A stretch of DNA of 7,177 nt from Pseudomonadota bacterium. Lineage in GTDB: Bacteria > Pseudomonadota > Gammaproteobacteria > Burkholderiales > Burkholderiaceae_D. Below the pieces are notes generated by a model, which made no database searches, had not been told where the DNA came from, and worked only from the letters and a program-made list of their open reading frames with translations. This document shows positions 1 to 6,325 of the stretch, piece by piece; within the stretch, counting starts at the first letter, position 1, and each line of letters begins with the position of its first letter. Both the position numbers and the translations under genes were made by a program. The stretch covers positions 1 to 7,177 of the forward strand of contig JAFECY010000003.1 of the NCBI GenBank assembly GCA_018241865.1, given 5' to 3'.

Positions 1-46
1 AAAAAATAATTCGCCGGCTTCCATTTCTGCTTTTCGCCACGCCGCC

Positions 47-1360
47 ATGCAACGCCTGCTGTCCCTCGATCAATCGCCGCCATTCTCGGTGCCGCTGCGT
101 TTTTTTCTCAGCGCACCGGCCTTCGCGCTACTCGCAGCGCTCTTACTGTTATGGCAGGGGCCGCAGGCGTTTATGTCGCGCTGGTCGCCGGCCACGCTAG
201 CACTGACGCATCTGCTAACCATCGGCGTCTTGAGCATGACCATGATCGGCGCATTGCTGCAGATTCTGCAGGTGGTCGCCGGCGTCGAAATTCCGCAGGC
301 ACGACAATCGGCCGCTGCGATCCACGCGCTACTGACCGTCGGCTGCCTACTATTGGCTTGCGCCTTTCTCGAAAGCGAACCGTGGTTGTTTCGATTGGCG
401 CTGCCCTGTTTATTGCTTGGTTTCGGCTGGCTGCTGATCGCTTGCGCCATCGGCATGTGGCGTAATCCGACGGTGTCGGAAACGCTTTCCGCCATCCGGC
501 TGTCGCTCATCGGCTTGAGCATCGCCATCCTGCTTGGCGCGCTTGCCGCCAGCGTCTTCGCTTGGTCTTGGGAACTACCCTTGTTACCCTTGCCGCTCTT
601 GGCCGACTTGCACGCTGGTTGGGGTTTGTTGGCTTGGGTCGGCTTACTAGTAGTGGGCGTGGCGTACCAAGTCGTGCCCATGTTCCAAGTTACCGAAATT
701 TATCCGACATCGGTAACGCACAAACTAGCCGGTAGCGTGTTCATTGCACTGACGTTATGGACTGTGGCAACTTACTTGGCGCCAGAAACACCGCACTGGC
801 TGGAACAATTGCCGGCACTGCTGCTGGGGGTGGGTTATCTCACATTCGCTATCGTCACCCTACAATTGATCCGGCATCGCAAACGGCCACGCACCGACGC
901 CGCCACGCTGTTCTGGTATGCCGCGCTCAGTAGTCTCAGCGGCGCTGTGTTGCTATGGCTGTTGGCGCAATGTATGCCGGCGCTATCAGCGTCATCCGCC
1001 TATCCGCTCTTACTGGGCGTGTTGTTCATCGCCGGTTTCGCCTGTTCCGTCATCAACGGTATGTTGTACAAAATCGTACCGTTCCTAGTCTGGTATCACC
1101 TGCAGCACCGCATCACCGATCGCAGCCAACGCGCGCCTAATGTGCGGCAAGTGATCGACGAGCAAGCATCGCTGCGCCAATTCGGCGCGCACGTGGTGGC
1201 GCTGCTTCTGCTACTAGGGGCAACATGGGATGCAGAAATGCTGGCGCGACCAGCCGCGGTCGCCTTCGGCATTTCCTCCGCTTGGCTGCTGCGCAATCTG
1301 CTGCAGGCGATGCGCACCTACCGAGATTTCAACAAACGCATGACGCTGGCAACGGCGTGA
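47..1360 (+). CDS. 12-helix membrane protein, NnrS / heme-copper oxidase subunit I-like
   Basis: A 437-residue, very hydrophobic inner-membrane protein. I count about 12 hydrophobic segments, near residues 24-36, 51-78, 88-106, 112-134, 146-170, 190-210, 225-245, 254-274, 287-308, 317-345, 380-393 and 401-420. Segment starts such as LTHLLTIG (His55) and LHAGWGLLAWVG (His189), followed by YQVVPMF, resemble the conserved His and Y-x-x-P motifs of NnrS-like and subunit I-like proteins; MLYKIVPFLVWYHLQH (His351, His354) closes the conserved core. The HH and HxH copper/heme ligand pairs of true terminal oxidases are absent, so oxidase activity is unlikely; heme or metal binding is an inference. 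ATG 47 is the first normal start in the window, but it has no clear Shine-Dalgarno sequence and the frame is open to the left edge, so the start could lie further upstream. It converges on a Crp/Fnr regulator, consistent with a redox or nitric-oxide role. The coding call is firm; the function is tentative. Confidence 0.85.
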   Translation: MQRLLSLDQSPPFSVPLRFFLSAPAFALLAALLLLWQGPQAFMSRWSPATLALTHLLTIGVLSMTMIGALLQILQVVAGVEIPQARQSAAAIHALLTVGCLLLACAFLESEPWLFRLALPCLLLGFGWLLIACAIGMWRNPTVSETLSAIRLSLIGLSIAILLGALAASVFAWSWELPLLPLPLLADLHAGWGLLAWVGLLVVGVAYQVVPMFQVTEIYPTSVTHKLAGSVFIALTLWTVATYLAPETPHWLEQLPALLLGVGYLTFAIVTLQLIRHRKRPRTDAATLFWYAALSSLSGAVLLWLLAQCMPALSASSAYPLLLGVLFIAGFACSVINGMLYKIVPFLVWYHLQHRITDRSQRAPNVRQVIDEQASLRQFGAHVVALLLLLGATWDAEMLARPAAVAFGISSAWLLRNLLQAMRTYRDFNKRMTLATA

Positions 1361-1363
1361 ATT

Positions 1364-2044
1364 TTATTCTTCGTAATTGCGCAATTTCTCGACATCGAGA
1401 ATCGTGATGATCTTGCCGCTGATGCCGATCAACTGCTTGGCGGCCAGCATGTGCAGGACGCGCGAAAAATGTTCTGGCGTCAGATTCAGGCGCGAAGCAA
1501 TCACTGCCTTGTTGGCCTGCAGCGTGAGCGTGTCACCGTCGTCTTGAGGGTCGCCCTTCAGCAAATAACCGATCACGCGCTCGACGCCTGAACGCAAGGA
1601 GTAGGCTTCCACATCCCCCATCAATCCATGCAGGCGACGGCTCAAACCCGCCAACATCTTGCGCGCGAATTTCGGATCGTGCTCCAGCTCACCGAACACG
1701 GCGGCATTGGAAACATGTAACAGCAAAGAATCGGCCAGAGTTTGGGCAGTGACGATGTAAGGTTTTTCCATGAACATCAACGCCTCGCCGAAACTGTGGC
1801 CGGGGCCGATGATCTCCACCACTTTTTCATCGCCTTGCGACGAAGTAAACGCCAGCTTGACCTGGCCATAGATCACGCAATGAAAACCGACGCAAGGGTC
1901 GCCGCGCCGGAATAACACTTCACCACGTTCCGCCCGTCGTTCGGTCGTGCCTGCGGCGATACGATCAAGTTCGTCTGCCGTCATCTCGTTGAAGAGAGGC
2001 AGGCGGGAGAGAAATTCCTGTACTTTGATTTTTGCGGCGTTCAT
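1364..2044 (-). CDS. Crp/Fnr-family transcriptional regulator, Dnr-like
   Basis: A 226-residue cytoplasmic regulator of normal family length. Residues about 14-130 form the cyclic-nucleotide-binding-type sensor fold, with the glycine turns GDPCVGF (48-54), YGQVKL (59-64) and the core GHSFGEAL (82-89). A long dimerisation helix follows (about 124-150), then a Crp-type winged helix-turn-helix (about 150-216). The recognition helix reads TPEHFSRVL, with Glu191, Ser194 and Arg195 in the E-xx-SR arrangement of Fnr/Dnr proteins that read TTGAT-N4-ATCAA sites. There are only two cysteines (51 and 56) and no N-terminal cysteine cluster, so an Fnr-type oxygen-sensing Fe-S cluster is ruled out; heme/NO sensing as in Dnr is a plausible inference. 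The start lacks a strong ribosome binding site, but the N-terminus (FLSRLPLF) is typical of the family. The gene is separated from the thioesterase gene upstream by an intrinsic terminator, so it probably has its own promoter within 2045-2090. Confidence 0.93.
   Translation of the reverse strand: MNAAKIKVQEFLSRLPLFNEMTADELDRIAAGTTERRAERGEVLFRRGDPCVGFHCVIYGQVKLAFTSSQGDEKVVEIIGPGHSFGEALMFMEKPYIVTAQTLADSLLLHVSNAAVFGELEHDPKFARKMLAGLSRRLHGLMGDVEAYSLRSGVERVIGYLLKGDPQDDGDTLTLQANKAVIASRLNLTPEHFSRVLHMLAAKQLIGISGKIITILDVEKLRNYEE
1375..1401. repeat. two adjacent palindromes at convergent gene ends
   Basis: A perfect 12-bp palindrome, AATTGCGCAATT (1375-1386), is followed with a one-base overlap by an inverted repeat with 7-base arms, TTCTCGA-CA-TCGAGAA (1386-1401). 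Both lie in the last codons of the Crp/Fnr gene, just past the stop of the convergent membrane-protein gene. Neither strand has a T-tract directly after the hairpins, so this is not a standard intrinsic terminator. It may slow transcription from both sides, or it may be chance. Confidence 0.4.
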
Positions 2045-2053
2045 TGCTATGTC

Positions 2054-2070
2054 ATCGTATGCAAAACGAT
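2054..2070. promoter_or_regulatory. imperfect dyad in the leader of the Crp/Fnr gene
   Basis: ATCGT (2054-2058) and ACGAT (2066-2070) form an inverted repeat with a 7-base spacer, 9 bases upstream of the regulator's start codon. On the minus strand the arms extend imperfectly to ATGATCGT and ACGATGACAT. It lies in the roughly 45 bases left between the upstream terminator and the start, where the promoter should be. It could be an operator for autoregulation, but it does not match the TTGAT-N4-ATCAA consensus expected for this protein. No convincing -35/-10 pair was found. Confidence 0.25.
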
Positions 2071-2088
2071 CATGTTACCTGCAGGGTT

Positions 2089-2112
2089 AAAAATAGGGCA
2101 GCAAAACCGCCC
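2089..2112 (-). terminator. rho-independent terminator after the thioesterase gene
   Basis: Read on the minus strand, GGGCGG, a TTTTG loop and CTGCCC form a 6-bp stem with one G-U wobble, immediately followed by TATTTTT. It lies 31 bases past the thioesterase stop codon and about 45 bases before the start of the Crp/Fnr gene on the same strand. It should end the thioesterase transcript and insulate the regulator gene. On the plus strand one stem pair becomes an A-C mismatch, so the signal points to the minus strand. Confidence 0.75.
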
Positions 2113-2142
2113 TCCTCCATCGCCATGCGCAATTTACTTTGC

Positions 2143-2553
2143 TTACTTCGGGTACAGCAGCATTTGCGTACATCGAAACAGCGCGATGGTCTTGCCCGAT
2201 TCGCGATGTGTGACGACCGCATCCCATACCTGTGTCGTCTTGCCGCGATGGACGATGGTCGCGACGCAGTCGATCGTGCCGTCGCGAGCGGTGCCGAGGT
2301 GATTCGATTTGAGTTCGATGGTGGTGAAACCGCTCGCCCCTTGCGGCAGATTGGCGAAGCAACCGCAGCCGGCGGTCGTGTCGGCCAGCGTCACCACGGA
2401 GCCCGCATGCAAAAACCCATTCGGCGCCATCAACTCCCGACGCACCGGCAGTTCGGCGCGCACTTGCGTATCGTCGATGTGGGTGATGTTCAGTCCGAGA
2501 TAACCCGGCAGACAGTCGGCAGCCATTTTGTTGAACTGTTCAATGCTGAACAT
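2143..2553 (-). CDS. PaaI-family hotdog-fold thioesterase
   Basis: A 136-residue cytoplasmic protein of the 4HBT/PaaI hotdog family, which hydrolyses acyl-CoA or aryl-CoA thioesters. The family signature is clear: MAPNGFLHAGSVVTLADTTAG, where Asn and His-Ala-Gly lie in the catalytic loop and the Asp-containing helix that follows is the active-site helix. A later stretch, TTIELKSNHLG, is the typical central strand. The length fits PaaI proteins. I prefer the ATG at 2553 because GGAAAG lies 6 bases upstream of it (2560-2565); the in-frame ATG at 2577 would add eight residues (MKITGKRT) but has no ribosome binding site. The substrate cannot be deduced, since no CoA pathway gene is nearby. It may be cotranscribed with the exported-protein gene at 2627-3319, which lies upstream on the same strand, and its transcript ends at the terminator at 2089-2112. 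Confidence 0.92.
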   Translation of the reverse strand: MFSIEQFNKMAADCLPGYLGLNITHIDDTQVRAELPVRRELMAPNGFLHAGSVVTLADTTAGCGCFANLPQGASGFTTIELKSNHLGTARDGTIDCVATIVHRGKTTQVWDAVVTHRESGKTIALFRCTQMLLYPK

Positions 2554-2580
2554 GGTGCGCTTTCCAGTTATTTTCATAGG

Positions 2581-2602
2581 CGGCAGAAATCAGCATCTGC
2601 CG
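2581..2602. repeat. 7-bp hairpin between exported-protein and thioesterase genes
   Basis: CGGCAGA (2581-2587) and TCTGCCG (2596-2602) form a perfect 7-bp stem with an 8-base loop. It lies 25 bases past the stop codon of the 2627-3319 gene on the minus strand and ahead of the thioesterase start. No T-tract follows on the minus strand, so it is at most a weak or factor-assisted terminator, or an mRNA-stabilising element in an operon. Confidence 0.4.
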
Positions 2603-2626
2603 TGTGATCTGCATCCGCTACGCCCG

Positions 2627-3319
2627 TCACATACCCTGAGGCGCTTCCTTGCCGTCCGCCGCATCCTTGCCGGGCTGCACCGGGATCGCACCAGACACTA
2701 GACCGCCTTCGCACAATTCCTGCTGCTGTTCCCGGCTTAGCCCCTGCATGCGGCTTCTGACTTCTTCCATCGCCTTGCCATTCGCGATTTCCTGCGTCGC
2801 AACTGGCGCTTCCGGCATGATAGGTGGTGTGGCGCGCTTATCGATGCGGCCCGGCGCATTGGACGCGCTACCGGATGTATTCGCCTCCGGGGTGCGCATT
2901 GCGCGGGACATCTTGCTCACTAGGTCGCCGATAGACACATCGCCACCGCCACCCTGACGCGATTGCATGAACGCACCGGCCATTTCGATAAACATACCCA
3001 TCTGTTGCTGCTTGGCCAGCCATTGCCGTTCCAGTTCAGGCCGTCGTGCGGCGTAACGCGCAGAAAAAACTGAATCGAGCCGAGCGCAATGCGCGGCAAT
3101 CGCCGCATAATCGGCTTTTTGCCGTGCGATGACAGAATTCAGAAATACTTGGCCCAGCGTCTTTTGCACATAATCAATGACAGCGGGCGATGGCTCGGTG
3201 GACGCGCCGCCCGGTTGTGCTGCGCCGGGCGACTGCGCATGCGCCGCGCCACAGCATGCTAGGGCGACGATCAGCAGGGTTGTTCGTTTCATGAGACCCC
3301 CATGTTTATTATCAATCAT
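2627..3319 (-). CDS. exported protein of unknown function, divergent from the VIT/VWA gene
   Basis: A 230-residue protein that I do not recognise. Its N-terminus is a signal peptide: a KR pair (11-12), a hydrophobic core TLLIVALACCGAA, and an AHA|Q cleavage site after residue 28, so it should be periplasmic or secreted. The LACC run is a poor lipobox, so lipidation is less likely. The mature part starts with a Pro/Gly/Ala-rich linker, then a probable helical region (about 46-125) with many Gln, Arg and Ala, a GGGG hinge, a low-complexity Pro/Ala stretch, and a short helix rich in Arg, Glu and Gln (SREQQQEL) near the end. Only two cysteines remain after cleavage (78 and 203) and could form a disulfide. 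Start choice: GAGGTGG lies 6 bases before ATG 3319, whereas ATG 3292 (MKRTTLLIV) gives a more usual signal peptide with only GGGGGT upstream. It shares a 92-bp control region with the 967-residue VIT/VWA gene, suggesting related roles. Confidence 0.82.
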   Translation of the reverse strand: MIDNKHGGLMKRTTLLIVALACCGAAHAQSPGAAQPGGASTEPSPAVIDYVQKTLGQVFLNSVIARQKADYAAIAAHCARLDSVFSARYAARRPELERQWLAKQQQMGMFIEMAGAFMQSRQGGGGDVSIGDLVSKMSRAMRTPEANTSGSASNAPGRIDKRATPPIMPEAPVATQEIANGKAMEEVRSRMQGLSREQQQELCEGGLVSGAIPVQPGKDAADGKEAPQGM

Positions 3320-3325
3320 GTTACA

Positions 3326-3332
3326 CCACCTC
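3326..3332 (-). promoter_or_regulatory. ribosome binding site favouring ATG 3319
   Basis: On the minus strand GAGGTGG sits 6 bases upstream of the ATG at 3319. It is stronger than the GGGGGT before the internal ATG at 3292, and so favours the longer form of the small exported protein despite its 12-residue n-region. Confidence 0.6.
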
Positions 3333-3338
3333 GATTAT

Positions 3339-3363
3339 CCCTTTAACCCCTTCCCCCATCCCC
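3339..3363 (-). other. G-quadruplex motif upstream of the small exported-protein gene
   Basis: On the minus strand there are four G-runs with short loops: G4, loop AT, G5, loop AA, G4, loop TTAAA, G3. This meets the usual G3+ N1-7 rule for an intramolecular quadruplex. The plus strand has the matching C-runs at 3339-3341, 3347-3350, 3353-3357 and 3360-3363. The motif ends 6 bases before the GAGGTGG ribosome binding site, so if transcribed it would sit in the 5' leader of the small exported-protein mRNA. Folding is a prediction from the pattern only. Confidence 0.55.
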
Positions 3364-3401
3364 ATCCGTTTCAAGCCACAAGCCATCCTGGCCAGTTTTC
3401 T

Positions 3402-3406
3402 GGAGA
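3402..3406 (+). promoter_or_regulatory. ribosome binding site of the VIT/VWA gene
   Basis: GGAGA lies 5 bases before the ATG at 3412, a good Shine-Dalgarno match that fixes the start directly ahead of a signal peptide. Confidence 0.75.
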
Positions 3407-3411
3407 CACCC

Positions 3412-6315
3412 ATGTTCCCTCGCCTATTCGTATCAATCGCATCGATACTATTGGCCGCCGCTGCGTCCGCTTCCGCCCAAGTCATCGCGCCGCCGCTGCC
3501 GCCCCAACCGTCGCACCCACCACGTCTGATCGAAACCGTCGGCGCGGATAGGCCGGTGCAATTGCAAAGTCTGCGCATCAGCAGCGAAATCAGCGGCAGC
3601 ATGGCCGAGACGACCGTGAAGATGGTGTTCTTCAATCCCAACCAGCGCCAGTTGGAAGGCCAGTTGCAATTTCCGCTGTTGGACGGCCAGCAGATCAGCG
3701 CGTTCGCGCTCGACATCGAAGGCAATCTGCGCAGCGCCGTGCCGGTGGAAAAAGCACGCGGCCGGCAGATTTTTGAAGCCATCGAACGGCGTCAGGTCGA
3801 TCCCGGTTTGCTGGAGCAAACCCAGGGCAACAACTTCAAGCTGCGTATCTATCCGATTCCCGCCCAAGGCACGCGCACGGTCGAGTTGACATATACCGAA
3901 GCCATGAAGCGCGACCGCAAGTTCTGGGCTTATCGCTTGCCGCTGGCTTATGGCGAGCATTTGCAGGATTTTGACTTGTCGCTGCAGATACGCGGCAGCA
4001 GCGGCGTGCCGCAAGCCAGCGGCGCGCTCGGCGAGGTGCAGTTGCGCCGGGAAGCGCATGGCTATGTCGCCCGCGTGACGAAAAACCGATACGCACCGCA
4101 TGGTGCCTTGACCATCCTGATCCCGACCGCGCAGCAGGAAATCAGCTATGTCCAGGAGCACGACGGCGACACCTATTTCGTGACCGAGATTCCGGTTGCC
4201 ATCAAGCGCAGTCCACGCGCCCTGCCCAAAGTGGTCGGCCTGCTGTGGGACAGTTCCGGCTCCGGCGCGGCCCGTGCGCGCGAAGCCGAACTGGTCGAAC
4301 TGGATCGTTATTTCAAGGCGCTGGGTAATGCCGAGGTGCGCCTGACCCGCTTGCACGATCGTGCCGAGAAAACCGGCACCTTCCGGGTCGTCAACGGGAA
4401 ATGGGATGCCTTGCGCGCATCGCTGGCGGCCACGGTGTATGACGGCGCCAGCGCGCTGGCCGATTGGCAGCCGCAAGCCGATGTCGGCGAATACCTGCTG
4501 GTCAGCGATGGCCTGAGCAACTACGGCGCGAACCGCTTCCCGCAACTCGCCGCCGGCCAGCGCCTGTATGCGCTCAACTCCGCGCTGTCGGCTGATACCG
4601 GCCGGCTGGCGGCATTGGCCGAGCGCAGCGGTGGACGTCTAGTACAAGTGCGAGCGGACAAGCCGGGCGCAGCCGCCGCTGCCTTGCTGACGGAAGGCAC
4701 GCATGTGCGCAACATCAACGCCAACGGCGCGACCGCCGTGCTGGTCGATACCGACGATGCGTCGCAAGGCGTGCTGCGGGTGGCCGGCAAGCTGCTGCAG
4801 CGCGAAGCCCGACTGACACTGACCATCGTCGAGCAAGGCAAGCAGAGGGAGATGACGGTCGCCGTTTCTGCCAACAATCCACGTCACCCTCTGGCCGCCC
4901 ACGTATGGGCCGGTTATCAGTTGCATGCACTGGAAGCCGATTACGAATTCAATCGCGCCGCCATCCGCCGCCTCGGCACCGCCTTCGCCATGCCGACCCG
5001 CGAGACGTCGCTGATCGTGCTGGAGCGCTTGGATGATTACGTGCGCTACGACGTCACGCCGCCAAGCGCACTGGCCGATGCTGTCGCGGTATTGAAAAAG
5101 ACGCGCGGCATAGTATTGCAAAAGCAGCGTAGCGCCCATGTGGAACGCATCGCGCGCGAATTCGAGCAGAAGGTCGCGTGGTGGGAAAAGCGCTATCCGA
5201 AGGACGAACCGCCGAAGAAAAAAGATGCACGCAATGACGAGTCGCGTCCGATGGCGATGCCCACGCCCGCCTCCGTAGCCGCTTCACGTTCCGCCCAGTC
5301 GCCGCGAGAAGCTGAGAGAGCGAGCAATGTCTCCGGCCTCAAGGCGCTCGCGAAAACAGCATCCAGCGATAGTGACGGCGCGCCGGAAATCGGTATCGCC
5401 CTGAAGAAGTGGACCTCGGACGCGCCCTACATCGCCCGCATGAACGCCGCCAGCGCCGACGACATCTACAAGATTTATCTCGACGAGAAACTATCTTGGG
5501 CCAACAGCAGCGCCTTCTATCTCGACGCCGCCGACATGTTGCTGGAAAAAGGCCAGCGCGATCTCGCCCTGCGCGTGCTGTCCAACTTGGCCGAGATGGA
5601 TCTGGAAAACCGCCACGTGTTGCGCATTCTCGGCTACCGCCTGTTGCAGGCCGATGCACCGGAACTGGCCATCCCCATATTCGAGAAAGTGCAATATCTG
5701 GCCGAGGAAGAACCGCAATCTTTCCGCGATCTTGGCCTAGCGTTTGCAGCGGCGAAACATGATCAGAAGGCCGTCGATCAGTTGTACGAAGTGGTGGCGC
5801 GCCCTTGGGACGGCCGTTTCGCCGAAATCGAACTGATCGCGCTGGCGGAGATGAACGCCATCATCGCCAATGCGCCGACGCCGCTCGACACCAGCCGCAT
5901 CGATCCGCGCTTCTTGAAAAACATGCCGCTCGACGTGCGCGCCGTGCTGACTTGGGACGCCGACAACAGCGACATGGATTTGTGGGTGACTGACCCCAAC
6001 GGCGAGAAATGCTATTACGGCCACCGCTTCACTTATCAAGGCGGCCGCATGTCGCGCGATTTCACCGGCGGCTATGGCCCGGAAGAGTTTTCGCTGCGCG
6101 ATGCCAAGCCGGGTAAATATCGTATCGAAGCCAATTTCTTTGGCAGTCGCCAACAAGTCGTGGCAGGTGCCACCACGCTGCAAGTCAGACTGACCAGCGG
6201 TTTCGGCAGCAAGGCTGCGAAAGATCAAATGATTACCCTGCGCTTGAAAGGACGCGGCGCGACAGAATTCGTCGGCGAGTTTGAGGTGAAGGCGAACGAG
6301 ATGAAGGCGAAATAA
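3412..6315 (+). CDS. exported VIT-VWA-helical repeat-DUF2135 protein
   Basis: A 967-residue protein. Residues 1-22 are a signal peptide with an ASA|Q cleavage site, followed by a Pro-rich linker. Residues about 38-165 are a VIT domain (vault/inter-alpha-trypsin type), with the typical N-P-N-x-R-x-x-E and EAIERRQVDPGLLEQ stretches. Residues about 270-420 form a VWA-like domain whose MIDAS metal site looks intact: Asp280, Ser282 and Ser284 of DSSGS, and Asp366 in LLVSDG. Residues about 593-642 are a charged, Pro/Ala/Ser-rich linker. Residues about 690-815 look like TPR-type helical repeats (LDAADMLLEKGQRDLALRVL; QSFRDLGLAFAAAKHDQKAV). Residues about 841-958 are a DUF2135 domain, as in E. coli YfaP, with WDADNSDMDLWVTDPNGEKC. 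There is no C-terminal membrane anchor or sorting signal, so a periplasmic or secreted location is likely. VIT/VWA domains usually mediate metal-dependent protein binding; the ligand is unknown. The start is set by GGAGA at 3402. The gene diverges from a small exported protein and is followed by a hairpin and an ECF sigma operon. Confidence 0.96.
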   Translation: MFPRLFVSIASILLAAAASASAQVIAPPLPPQPSHPPRLIETVGADRPVQLQSLRISSEISGSMAETTVKMVFFNPNQRQLEGQLQFPLLDGQQISAFALDIEGNLRSAVPVEKARGRQIFEAIERRQVDPGLLEQTQGNNFKLRIYPIPAQGTRTVELTYTEAMKRDRKFWAYRLPLAYGEHLQDFDLSLQIRGSSGVPQASGALGEVQLRREAHGYVARVTKNRYAPHGALTILIPTAQQEISYVQEHDGDTYFVTEIPVAIKRSPRALPKVVGLLWDSSGSGAARAREAELVELDRYFKALGNAEVRLTRLHDRAEKTGTFRVVNGKWDALRASLAATVYDGASALADWQPQADVGEYLLVSDGLSNYGANRFPQLAAGQRLYALNSALSADTGRLAALAERSGGRLVQVRADKPGAAAAALLTEGTHVRNINANGATAVLVDTDDASQGVLRVAGKLLQREARLTLTIVEQGKQREMTVAVSANNPRHPLAAHVWAGYQLHALEADYEFNRAAIRRLGTAFAMPTRETSLIVLERLDDYVRYDVTPPSALADAVAVLKKTRGIVLQKQRSAHVERIAREFEQKVAWWEKRYPKDEPPKKKDARNDESRPMAMPTPASVAASRSAQSPREAERASNVSGLKALAKTASSDSDGAPEIGIALKKWTSDAPYIARMNAASADDIYKIYLDEKLSWANSSAFYLDAADMLLEKGQRDLALRVLSNLAEMDLENRHVLRILGYRLLQADAPELAIPIFEKVQYLAEEEPQSFRDLGLAFAAAKHDQKAVDQLYEVVARPWDGRFAEIELIALAEMNAIIANAPTPLDTSRIDPRFLKNMPLDVRAVLTWDADNSDMDLWVTDPNGEKCYYGHRFTYQGGRMSRDFTGGYGPEEFSLRDAKPGKYRIEANFFGSRQQVVAGATTLQVRLTSGFGSKAAKDQMITLRLKGRGATEFVGEFEVKANEMKAK

Positions 6316-6325
6316 CATGCGTCAC

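Larger units (their letters stand above)
3320..3411. promoter_or_regulatory. divergent control region between two exported-protein genes
   Basis: These 92 bases hold the start signals for both the small exported protein (leftward) and the VIT/VWA protein (rightward). The left end carries the leftward ribosome binding site, the middle is an unusual C/T-rich tract on the plus strand (G-rich on the minus strand), and the right end carries the rightward ribosome binding site. No convincing sigma-70 -35/-10 pair was found in either direction, so promoters are inferred from the gene layout only. Confidence 0.6.

Noticed and set aside
70..681. 203-codon minus-strand frame opposite the membrane protein
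   Set aside because: Its composition is Ser/Ala/Lys-rich, as expected opposite Leu-rich membrane codons; no family likeness.
2032..2607. 191-codon plus-strand frame across the thioesterase gene
   Set aside because: The minus strand carries a clear PaaI motif, a ribosome binding site and a terminator; the plus-strand product is Arg/His-rich and shadow-like.
3448..4545. Long open frame (365 codons) antisense to the VIT/VWA gene
   Set aside because: The product resembles no protein type and is low in domain features; long antisense frames are common opposite GC-rich genes. The plus strand clearly encodes the VIT and VWA domains here.
6287..6311. Direct repeat TGAAGGCGAA (6287-6296 and 6302-6311)
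   Set aside because: It lies in codons for a Lys/Ala/Glu-rich tail (VKANEMKAK) and is explained by codon reuse.
5737..6318. 193-codon frame antisense to the DUF2135 region
   Set aside because: Shadow of the real gene; no ribosome binding site and no recognisable domain.
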